This document shows, piece after piece, positions 1 to 4,810 of a stretch of DNA of 6,279 nt. The DNA is from Thermomicrobiaceae bacterium. Lineage in GTDB: Bacteria > Chloroflexota > Chloroflexia > Thermomicrobiales > Thermomicrobiaceae. The stretch is from the NCBI GenBank assembly GCA_007124395.1, contig SLFF01000141.1, positions 1 to 6,279 on the forward strand, read 5' to 3'. The position numbers and the translations under genes are program-made. Below the pieces are notes generated by a model. The model was not told the DNA's origin. It did no database searches and worked only from the letters and a program-made list of their open reading frames with translations. Each line of letters opens with the position of its first letter. The first letter of the stretch is position 1.

Positions 1-1335
1 CGATTCCAGCTCAAGGGAATCGAAGACGACGTGACCGTATCGTTCAGCCTGAATGGCTACGAAACCACCGAGGCAACGCTTGGTCCTGATGACGATCATG
101 AGATCGCGCTCGGCTACCCGGTTCTGGAGGGTCGAATCTCCAGCGTCGTCGGCAGTCCGCTGCGTGGTGCCACGATTGCGGTGGGCGATACCTACACGCG
201 ATCGGTCGAAAACGGCGTCTTCGAGTTGCCGCACGAGGGTGATGCTTCCGAGATCATCGTAAAAGCGGCCGGACACGAGACAACCGTGATCCCGATCGAC
301 GAATTCGATGGCGGCATCTTCCTCGAACCGCAGGAAGTCTCGGCGGTCTACATCCCGGCATCGATCGTCGCCGACCCGGATGAATTCGCTAGCGTTCTCG
401 ACAGCATCGACGAAGCTGGTCTGACCGGTGTGGTGATCGATCTCAAGGATCACCTGGGACAGGTTCACTACGATTCCGGTGTCGAGCTGGCTCAGGAGAT
501 CGACGCACTGGCTGGCACCTTCGATGTGGACGCGGTGCTCGAAGAGCTCGAGAGTCGGGATCTCTACGCAATCGGTCGGATCTCGACATTCGAAGATCCA
601 ACCCTGGCCGAAGCCCGCCCGGATCTGGCAATCCAGGACAACCTGAACGATGACCTGTGGCGAACCTGGCAGGGCCGCGCCTGGGCCAACCCGCTCGACA
701 GTGATGTTCAGGCCTACAACGTTTCGCTGATCGCCGAAGCCGCCGGACTCGGGTTCGACGAGATCCATCTGGCATCGGCACAGTTCCCGGAACATGGGTT
801 GATGCATCGGGCAGATTACGGCCAGGCAACTTCAGCCAACCTTCGCGAGCAGACGATCTCCGGGTTCCTGGACGATGCCTATGCGGCGATCGCCGGCACC
901 GAATCAGTGCTCAGCGCCAGCATCTTTGCCATGAGCCTGTGGGACGAGACCAACGATGTCACCGGACAGGATCTGCAGTCCATGGCCGAGCGGGTCGACT
1001 ACATCAACCCGTTGCTGTATCCGTCACACTTCGCCACCGGTTCGCTGGGTGTCGAACGGCCGGGTGAGCACCCGTACATGATGGTCAGCCGGAGCCTGGA
1101 GAGCGGCGTGGAAATTCTGCCTCGCCACCTGACCGGCAAGATCCGCCCCTGGCTTCAGGATTTCTCCTACGGACTGGGGATCGATTACGGTGCCGAGGAA
1201 GTGCGCGAGCAGATCGAAGCCGCCGAATCAACCGTCACCAGCGGCTGGTTCCTCTGGAATCCAGATGGCGAATACAACTGGGACGCGCACGAACCAGCGG
1301 ATGAAGACGACGAAGACGACGAGGACGACGAGTAA
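1..1335 (+). CDS. Putative glycoside hydrolase of the COG1306/DUF4015 type with N-terminal beta-sandwich repeats, 5' partial
   Basis: The frame is open from base 1, so the start lies outside the window; the GTG at 31 is probably internal. Counting from base 1 (444 codons), residues 2-23 and 74-95 align without gaps (F-x-L at the start, G-x-E-T-T at the end). This indicates tandem carboxypeptidase-regulatory-like beta domains. Residues about 115-425 carry the DUF4015 TIM-barrel signatures: VVIDLKD (144-150), RISTFEDP (193-200), RPDLAI (206-211), AWANP (227-231), FDEIHLASAQFP (252-263), VDYINPLLYPSHF (332-344), RPWLQDF (382-388) and GWFLWN (415-420). The family is thought to act on polysaccharides outside the cell, but the substrate is unknown. 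As I recall the family, the barrel motif is normally FDYVRFP; here the Asp and Arg are replaced, so activity is doubtful. The protein ends in a D/E-only tail. The gene is followed by a strong terminator and no downstream co-directional gene. Family confidence is high, function low. Confidence 0.88.
   Translation, partial: RFQLKGIEDDVTVSFSLNGYETTEATLGPDDDHEIALGYPVLEGRISSVVGSPLRGATIAVGDTYTRSVENGVFELPHEGDASEIIVKAAGHETTVIPIDEFDGGIFLEPQEVSAVYIPASIVADPDEFASVLDSIDEAGLTGVVIDLKDHLGQVHYDSGVELAQEIDALAGTFDVDAVLEELESRDLYAIGRISTFEDPTLAEARPDLAIQDNLNDDLWRTWQGRAWANPLDSDVQAYNVSLIAEAAGLGFDEIHLASAQFPEHGLMHRADYGQATSANLREQTISGFLDDAYAAIAGTESVLSASIFAMSLWDETNDVTGQDLQSMAERVDYINPLLYPSHFATGSLGVERPGEHPYMMVSRSLESGVEILPRHLTGKIRPWLQDFSYGLGIDYGAEEVREQIEAAESTVTSGWFLWNPDGEYNWDAHEPADEDDEDDEDDE
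1300..1332 (+). repeat. 9-bp tandem repeat encoding an acidic C-terminal tail
   Basis: About three copies of a 9-base unit of the form GARGACGAC encode an Asp/Glu-only run of 11 residues immediately before the stop codon. Such tails may bind cations or simply be a solubility tail; copy number could vary between strains by slippage. Confidence 0.75.
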
Positions 1336-1356
1336 CTCTCCGCCGCCCGGTACAGC

Positions 1357-1399
1357 AACACCCCCGTTCCCTTCATTAGGGAGCGGGGGTGTTTTCTTG
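1357..1399 (+). terminator. Rho-independent terminator of the glycoside hydrolase gene
   Basis: The left arm 1357-1371 (AACACCCCCGTTCCC) pairs with 1379-1393 (GGGAGCGGGGGTGTT) over 15 pairs with one G-T wobble. The loop is 7 bases and a TTTTCTT-like tract follows on the plus strand. It begins 22 bases after the stop. The minus-strand exit has no T tract, so it mainly serves the plus-strand gene, though the stem could also slow transcription coming from the 67-residue gene. Confidence 0.93.
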
Positions 1400-1446
1400 C
1401 TCGGGATCTTCGGTTTATCGATTGATGCAGCGGACGCATACCAGGC

Positions 1447-1650
1447 TCAGACGCGACCGAACACCCGCCGGAAGACGCGGACGATGAATGAGGATCGATG
1501 TCGCTCACCATCGGCCTCGGCCCGGGCGACATTGTGGTGCTCGTCGAGATCCTGTCTCCGTGATTCGATCTCGTGTTTACGATGATGAAGCTCTGCGTGC
1601 ATTCGCGCGTGATCGTTGTGACCAAATCCGCCTCCGGTACCCCAGGGCAT
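1447..1650 (-). CDS. Small His-rich, Arg-rich protein of unknown function (67 aa)
   Basis: I do not recognise a family. The ATG is preceded by GGAGG (complement of 1656-1660) at a 5-base spacing, which is why this frame is preferred over the longer overlapping Ser-rich frame on the same strand. The protein has a Gly-rich start (MPWGTGGGFG). Nine histidines follow, six of them clustered at positions 11, 14, 18, 22, 23 and 26 on what looks like a helix. Next is a charged helical middle, and residues 53-67 (SSFIVRVFRRVFGRV) form a cationic stretch alternating aromatic or aliphatic residues with Arg. No signal peptide or cysteine is seen. The His cluster could bind metal and the tail could touch membrane or nucleic acid, both inference. 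It diverges from the ECF sigma gene and converges on the glycoside hydrolase terminator. Confidence 0.72.
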   Translation of the reverse strand: MPWGTGGGFGHNDHARMHAELHHRKHEIESRRQDLDEHHNVARAEADGERHRSSFIVRVFRRVFGRV

Positions 1651-1655
1651 AGCAA

Positions 1656-1660
1656 CCTCC
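1656..1660 (-). promoter_or_regulatory. Shine-Dalgarno site deciding the start of the 67-aa gene
   Basis: CCTCC on the plus strand reads GGAGG on the minus strand, 5 bases before the ATG at 1650. No other in-frame start with such a site lies nearby. Confidence 0.8.
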
Positions 1661-1670
1661 GTTCATTGAG

Positions 1671-1699
1671 TTCAGGAACCCGGTACAGGGTAGCCTGAA
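1671..1699. repeat. Interrupted inverted repeat in the sigma/67-aa intergenic region
   Basis: TTCAGG (1671-1676) pairs with CCTGAA (1694-1699), and nested inside ACCC (1678-1681) pairs with GGGT (1688-1691) around a 6-base loop. There is one unpaired base on one side and two on the other. On the minus strand it would sit in the leader 11 bases before the Shine-Dalgarno of the 67-aa gene. There is no T tract, so it is not a terminator. Confidence 0.5.
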
Positions 1700-1740
1700 A
1701 TGGTCAGGGCTCTTCTCTTAACACTTACCGGCACAGTTGA

Positions 1741-1783
1741 ATTGTGACATACGATATTGATCAATAGGCTTGACTATCACAAT
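1741..1783. promoter_or_regulatory. Nested dyad, candidate operator upstream of the ECF sigma gene
   Basis: The outer arms ATTGTGA (1741-1747) and TCACAAT (1777-1783) are perfect inverted repeats. Within them lies a perfect 12-bp palindrome TATTGATCAATA (1755-1766). The two centres differ by only about 1.5 bases. The stretch is AT-rich compared with its surroundings and lies in the divergent region between the 67-aa gene and the sigma gene. This fits a protein-binding site, but no regulator can be named. Confidence 0.4.
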
Positions 1784-1879
1784 CGTCCGCATGTTCACTG
1801 CCGGGATGTGGTCGATTCTCTTCGATTTCGCCGGACGATGTCACAAAACGCAAGCTGGATGTCGTTAAGCGTCAGAGAT

Positions 1880-2497
1880 ATGAGTGAGCAGGTGACAGAG
1901 CTGATCCATCCGCAGAAGTTCTGGTCCAAACGAGGACTGGAAACCGAGGAAGATCTGGTCGCAGCAGCGGTCGGAGGGTCTGATCATGCCTTCACCAAGC
2001 TGGCGGAACGTTACTACGGACCGATATTCGGCTATCTGGTGCGCCAGACAGGAGATCGGGAGCTGGCCAAGGATCTGGCACAGGAGACGATGGTCATCGC
2101 CTACCGGAAAGTCCGGACCCTGGAAGATGGGCAGCGCTTCGCTGGCTGGCTCTTCCGGATCGCTCAGAATGAGCTGCGGTCGAACCGGCGACGGGCCAGA
2201 ATCCGGCAGTTTCTCTCGATCGACAAGCTGAAGGAAGAGTTCGGATTCAGCCCGCCCACGAACGATCGCTCCAGCGATCCGCATACTGCCACCGAGCGTG
2301 ATCAGATCCAGCAGGTACTGGATGAGCTCAGCCCGAATCTGCGTGATGCGCTCCTGCTCGCCAGACTCTGGGGATTTCCGAGCAAAGAGGTCGCCAGAAT
2401 TCTCAACATCTCACCCACCGCGGCCCGGCAGCGAATCAGCCGGGCTGACGAGCAGTTCCGGACGCTCTACCAGCAACTCGATGGAGCAGACCAATGA
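1880..2497 (+). CDS. ECF-family RNA polymerase sigma factor (sigma-70 family)
   Basis: From the ATG at 1880 the protein is 205 residues, slightly long for an ECF sigma factor. Region sigma2 spans about residues 25-103, including DLAQETMVIAYRKV (65-78, core-binding region 2.2) and FAGWLFRIAQNELR (87-100, regions 2.3/2.4). A basic linker RRRARIR follows. Region sigma4 (about 143-195) has the helix-turn-helix PSKEVARILNISPTAARQRISR. The factor should direct RNA polymerase to a small stress regulon. The start is uncertain: in-frame ATGs at 1838 and 1859 and a TTG at 1757 also exist, and none has a good ribosome binding site. I chose 1880 because family proteins begin shortly before the DLVAAA helix. 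The stop overlaps the next gene's ATG by four bases, so it is co-translated with its anti-sigma factor. No clear promoter was found. Confidence 0.9.
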   Translation: MSEQVTELIHPQKFWSKRGLETEEDLVAAAVGGSDHAFTKLAERYYGPIFGYLVRQTGDRELAKDLAQETMVIAYRKVRTLEDGQRFAGWLFRIAQNELRSNRRRARIRQFLSIDKLKEEFGFSPPTNDRSSDPHTATERDQIQQVLDELSPNLRDALLLARLWGFPSKEVARILNISPTAARQRISRADEQFRTLYQQLDGADQ

Positions 2498-3267
2498 ACC
2501 CAGCTTGCGACGTAGCCCCGGATGAACTGATTGCCTTCACCGAAGAAGAGCTCCCCGAGGGTCGCATGAAGCAACTTGAAACGCATGTGCCCAGTTGCAC
2601 GACCTGCCAGCAACGGCTGGCCGATGCCGAGGCCACCATGCTGGTTCTGCGGGAGACGATGCCAGAACCGGAAAACCATGCCCGGCATGACCTGCTGATC
2701 AGACTCTATGAGGAAGCCGATCAGCAGACAGACCGCCCGCATCAGGGATGGACGCAAGCTGCCAGCCTGACGGCGGTCGGGGGTATGTTTGTCATTGCCG
2801 CGTTTCTCCTGTGGACCGGCCTCGGACAATTCATCGACGCGATCCCGCAACCGTTCCAGCGGGCAACCTCGGACCAGTCCATCGAATGGGTCGACAACGG
2901 GCAAGTTCCGGCGGGGGTTCAGCCCGGGGAGATTCCGGAGACGATCGGCGAGACGTTCCAGCTCAGCGATCACGAAACGCAGGCCGGGGTCACCATTCTG
3001 ACCTACACCTCGACCGAGTTCGATGATCTCACCCTTCAGGTCACCCAGTTTCCGGATGATGGTGTCGAACCGCACTCGGGAATCGATCAGATCCAGATAA
3101 CTGACGGGATCTCGATTCAGGTCGATGACCCGGAAGCGATCCGGGAAATCCGGTGGGCATCGGACGGTGTGGCTCACCATTTACAGCTGATTGCGCTGGA
3201 GTCGGACACACCCGCCTGGCTCACTCCGGAACAGGCGGAAGCGATCGTGCGTTCATTTCTGAATTGA
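2494..3267 (+). CDS. Membrane-anchored zinc-finger anti-sigma factor
   Basis: The 257-residue protein has three parts. The cytoplasmic N-terminus (1-45) carries C5, H31, C35 and C38, the C-x(25)-H-x3-C-x2-C pattern of zinc-binding anti-sigma (ZAS/zf-HC2) domains. One membrane helix lies at about 87-111 (AASLTAVGGMFVIAAFLLW). An external domain (120-257) ends in a segment resembling the DUF4367-like tails of other anti-sigma factors (ISIQVDDP, EIRWASDGVAHHLQLIA, LTPEQAEAIVRSF); this resemblance is from memory. It should hold the neighbouring ECF factor inactive at the membrane until an external signal acts. The ATG overlaps the sigma stop (ATGA), and GGAG at 2483-2486 gives a 7-base spacing, which supports this start. 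The signal is not visible from sequence. Confidence 0.9.
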   Translation: MNPACDVAPDELIAFTEEELPEGRMKQLETHVPSCTTCQQRLADAEATMLVLRETMPEPENHARHDLLIRLYEEADQQTDRPHQGWTQAASLTAVGGMFVIAAFLLWTGLGQFIDAIPQPFQRATSDQSIEWVDNGQVPAGVQPGEIPETIGETFQLSDHETQAGVTILTYTSTEFDDLTLQVTQFPDDGVEPHSGIDQIQITDGISIQVDDPEAIREIRWASDGVAHHLQLIALESDTPAWLTPEQAEAIVRSFLN

Positions 3268-3270
3268 TCC

Positions 3271-3301
3271 GCGCCGGGAAGCCAGCGTCTACCCCCGGCG
3301 C
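3271..3301. repeat. GC-rich inverted repeat after the anti-sigma gene
   Basis: GCGCCGGG (3271-3278) pairs perfectly with CCCGGCGC (3294-3301) around a 15-base loop. It starts 3 bases after the anti-sigma stop. No T tract follows, so it is not a classical terminator. It may slow or partly end transcription, or protect the sigma/anti-sigma mRNA 3' end, before the 69-aa gene. Confidence 0.45.
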
Positions 3302-3325
3302 ATCGAACAGATAGGTGAACCACAG

Positions 3326-3535
3326 ATGGAAGAGACAACCACGCGAGCCTACCCGGCCAACAATCAGCTCGCCTTCGATCGAGAACGCGCCCAGTTCGAA
3401 CAGGACGGCTGGGAAGTCGCCAGCATCGACTACCAGGAGTCCCGTCCCGGCTGCGGACTGCCGTTGATCGGGGTGATGATGTATCGCCCGGCCGGGATGA
3501 TGATGGTGACCTACAAGCGACGAGCAGCCGGATAG
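3326..3535 (+). CDS. Small conserved-looking protein of unknown function (69 aa)
   Basis: There is no named family. AGGTGA at 3313-3318 lies 7 bases before the ATG and supports the start. The protein has a polar N-terminal helix (AFDRERAQFEQDGWEVASI), then PGCG, a hydrophobic stretch LPLIGVMMYRP, and the end MMMVTYKRR. The order 'FxxxxxxxxxxGW-V-S ... P-G-x-x-x-VTY-x-R' recalls a motif I have seen in actinobacterial proteins that end in VTYxR, without a Pfam name I can give with confidence. The hydrophobic part is short and interrupted by Pro and Arg, so it is more likely a folded beta strand pair than a membrane helix. It follows the anti-sigma gene by 58 bases and may be read through from it. 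Its stop is 4 bases from the stop of the convergent membrane gene. Confidence 0.75.
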   Translation: MEETTTRAYPANNQLAFDRERAQFEQDGWEVASIDYQESRPGCGLPLIGVMMYRPAGMMMVTYKRRAAG

Positions 3536-3539
3536 CACA

Positions 3540-3980
3540 TCACTCCAGAACCTCCCGGTGCGTGTCATCTGGCCCGCGCCGGATCAGCCCGATCCCTAGA
3601 ACAAGCACACCCGCCATCAGCGAGATTGCCCCGACGTACGCCAGGTTGATCAGCGCATTCGGCTCTTCGGCATCCGGGGAAAGCACCGAGAGAAAGAACG
3701 CAACCGGCAGCAGAATCGCCGAAAGCGGAATGGCGCTTCGGACGAAGGTCTTCATCCGGTCAGACAGCACCGCCTCATCGACATAGCGCAGGGCAATCAG
3801 CGAGAGCAGCAGCAATACCCCGGCATGGGCGTGTCCTGCACGCCAGAGATCCTGTCGGAGTGGGTTTTCCATGTACTCGGGATCCCCGACCAGCATGCGC
3901 AACAGGCTCACCCCTCCGAAGGCAACGGTTGGCAGAACGATGAGAAGGATTCCCGCCATCTGCCGTGATTCATGACTCAT
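3540..3980 (-). CDS. Four-helix integral membrane protein with GHAHAG motif
   Basis: The 146-residue protein has predicted membrane helices at about 9-30, 50-67, 80-101 and 110-133. Conserved-looking features are RQMAGILLIVLPT (6-18), NPLRQDLWRAGHAHAG (39-54), LPVAFFLSVLSPDAEEPNAL (91-110) and a short charged tail. I recall similar hypothetical membrane proteins in actinobacteria but know no established function. His50 and His52 at the start of helix 2 could bind heme or metal (inference). The start is firm: AGGAG (complement of 3988-3992) lies 7 bases before the ATG. It is divergent from padR and has a strong promoter whose start point is covered by a PadR-type operator, so it is the likeliest direct target of the adjacent PadR protein. 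Confidence 0.85.
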   Translation of the reverse strand: MSHESRQMAGILLIVLPTVAFGGVSLLRMLVGDPEYMENPLRQDLWRAGHAHAGVLLLLSLIALRYVDEAVLSDRMKTFVRSAIPLSAILLPVAFFLSVLSPDAEEPNALINLAYVGAISLMAGVLVLGIGLIRRGPDDTHREVLE

Positions 3981-3987
3981 TCATACG

Positions 3988-3992
3988 CTCCT
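3988..3992 (-). promoter_or_regulatory. Ribosome binding site of the four-helix membrane protein
   Basis: CTCCT on the plus strand reads AGGAG on the minus strand, 7 bases before the ATG. It excludes the nearby out-of-frame ATG at 3984. Confidence 0.8.
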
Positions 3993-4009
3993 GACTGGCA
4001 GTTTCACTA

Positions 4010-4031
4010 GACATGTACCGTATGACATGTC
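4010..4031. promoter_or_regulatory. PadR-type operator 1
   Basis: GACATGT (4010-4016) and ACATGTC (4025-4031) are perfect 7-base inverted repeats separated by 8 bases, giving the ATGT-N8-ACAT core known for PadR operators. It begins immediately downstream of the minus-strand -10 box at 4032-4037 and so covers the predicted transcription start of the membrane protein gene. Binding there should block initiation. Confidence 0.72.
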
Positions 4032-4060
4032 AGTATAGACTGCATCGTAGCACCAGTCAA
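4032..4060 (-). promoter_or_regulatory. Sigma-70-type promoter of the membrane protein gene
   Basis: Reading the minus strand, TTGACT (complement of 4055-4060) and TATACT (complement of 4032-4037) are each five of six matches to consensus with an ideal 17-base spacer. The predicted start is near 4025, giving a leader of about 45 bases before the ATG at 3980. Confidence 0.78.
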
Positions 4061-4067
4061 GATCAAC

Positions 4068-4083
4068 ATGTTAGACTACACAT
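4068..4083. promoter_or_regulatory. PadR-type operator 2
   Basis: ATGT (4068-4071), 8 bases, then ACAT (4080-4083): the same core and spacing as operator 1, with its centre 55 bases (about five helical turns) from it. It directly precedes the padR Shine-Dalgarno and lies upstream of the -35 box of the divergent promoter. Autoregulation and co-operative binding to both operators are plausible. Confidence 0.62.
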
Positions 4084-4093
4084 AAAGGAGGTG
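4084..4093 (+). promoter_or_regulatory. Very strong ribosome binding site of padR
   Basis: AAAGGAGGTG is complementary to essentially the whole anti-Shine-Dalgarno end of 16S rRNA and lies 4 bases before the ATG at 4098, which fixes that start. Confidence 0.85.
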
Positions 4094-4097
4094 GTTC

Positions 4098-4628
4098 ATG
4101 TCGTTACGGTTCGCCCTGCTCGGGCTTCTTTCAGACCAGTCGATGAGTGGCTATGACCTGACCAAACGATTCGAACAGTCGATGGGAAACGTCTGGCCTG
4201 CCCGGCACAGTCAGATCTACCCGGAACTTAATAAACTGAATAAAGAAGGACTGATCGAGATCGTGGCCGAAGGGCCACGGGGCCGCAAGGAATATCGGGC
4301 AACCGAGGATGGACGGGCCGCCGTGCATCACTGGCTGACGGAGATCCCCACTGAGTGGTCGATCAGAAGCGAGCCGATGCTCCGCTCGTTCTTTCTCTGG
4401 ATGCTCAGCCCGGAAGAGGCCCGGACCTATCTCCGGGACTACCGGACGTGGTTCCAGCAGCGTCTCGACGGCTATAACGAGATCAAACAGTACTGGACGC
4501 CGGAAACCGAGGGCGAAAAAGCGTCCCGTGTTGTGCTGGAAGCCGGTGTCTATCAAGCCGAAGCAGCGATTGCCTGGGCAAACTGGGCGCTGGAACAGTA
4601 CGGGGACACCCGGGATTCAGATGCGTAG
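4098..4628 (+). CDS. PadR-family transcriptional regulator
   Basis: The 176-residue protein has the PadR winged helix at about 3-80: start LRFALLGLLSDQSMSGYDL (3-21), recognition-helix region HSQIYPELNKLNKEGLI (37-53), and wing residues around RKEYRATEDGR (63-73). The C-terminal helical dimerisation domain (about 92-168, Vir_act_alpha_C type) contains MLRSFFLWMLSPEEA and a long helix ending ANWALEQYG. Length and layout match the longer PadR subfamily that senses small molecules and commonly represses exporters or detoxification genes. Two ATGT-N8-ACAT sites lie upstream, so it probably represses itself and the divergent membrane protein. A 37-aa membrane peptide follows after 49 bases, and a DrrAB-type exporter faces it. 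The ligand is not predictable. The symbol padR is not assigned because the phenolic-acid role is not shown. Confidence 0.93.
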   Translation: MSLRFALLGLLSDQSMSGYDLTKRFEQSMGNVWPARHSQIYPELNKLNKEGLIEIVAEGPRGRKEYRATEDGRAAVHHWLTEIPTEWSIRSEPMLRSFFLWMLSPEEARTYLRDYRTWFQQRLDGYNEIKQYWTPETEGEKASRVVLEAGVYQAEAAIAWANWALEQYGDTRDSDA

Positions 4629-4632
4629 GCCA

Positions 4633-4653
4633 GGCAAGGATTGACCCCTTGCC
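4633..4653. repeat. Hairpin between padR and the small membrane peptide
   Basis: GGCAAGG (4633-4639) pairs perfectly with CCTTGCC (4647-4653) around a 7-base loop, 4 bases after the padR stop. There is no T tract after it. It may act as a weak attenuator or mRNA stabiliser setting the ratio of padR to the downstream peptide. Confidence 0.45.
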
Positions 4654-4677
4654 GAAGACTCGAGAAGGAGAGAAGTG

Positions 4678-4791
4678 ATGGTGGGATGGAAACGACGAGC
4701 CGCCGCGATCCTCTGGCTCGGATGGGTATTTCTCGTGGTGCTCGTGCTTGTCGCCCTGTCCGCAATCGTCTGGAGTATCTTCTCCGGCTAA
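4678..4791 (+). CDS. 37-residue single-pass membrane peptide
   Basis: The frame ATG-GTG-GGA-TGG to TAA encodes a 37-residue peptide. It starts MVGWKRRAAA, has one hydrophobic helix at about 8-35 (with Trp at 13, 16 and 32), and ends WSIFSG. AAGGAG (4665-4670) lies 7 bases before the ATG, which strongly supports translation. A GTG at 4675 directly before the ATG is an alternative start. KRR before the helix predicts an N-inside orientation. It is 49 bases after padR with a small hairpin between, so is probably co-transcribed. The role is unknown: it could be a small partner of a membrane protein or transporter nearby, or a toxin-like hydrophobic peptide, but no antitoxin RNA is visible. Its stop lies 19 bases from the stop of the convergent permease gene. 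Confidence 0.68.
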   Translation: MVGWKRRAAAILWLGWVFLVVLVLVALSAIVWSIFSG

Positions 4792-4810
4792 CCGGTGATC
4801 CGGCTGTCGG

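Noticed and set aside
1185..1655. 156-aa minus-strand frame with a long Ser run
   Set aside because: The Ser run is the antisense of the Asp/Glu repeat of the glycoside hydrolase, the frame crosses the terminator, and the 67-aa frame has the better ribosome binding site.
1675..1699. GGAAC at 1675-1679 as a possible ECF -35 element for sigma autoregulation
   Set aside because: No convincing -10 element at the usual spacing, and it lies about 200 bases from the chosen sigma start.
1737..1798. TTGAAT (1737) and TTGACT (1770) as -35 boxes for the sigma gene
   Set aside because: Hexamers at 16-18 bases downstream match the -10 consensus at only about three positions.
2467..3180. 237-aa minus-strand frame opposite the anti-sigma gene
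   Set aside because: It is antisense to a clearly recognised gene, has no domain I recognise, and reflects codon bias of the real strand.
4036..4080. Repeated TAGACTRCA (4036 and 4072) as -10 regions of padR
   Set aside because: Neither copy has a fitting -35 box at 16-18 bases, so no padR promoter is claimed.
4131..4556. 141-aa minus-strand frame opposite padR
   Set aside because: Shadow of the PadR coding frame; no recognisable motif.
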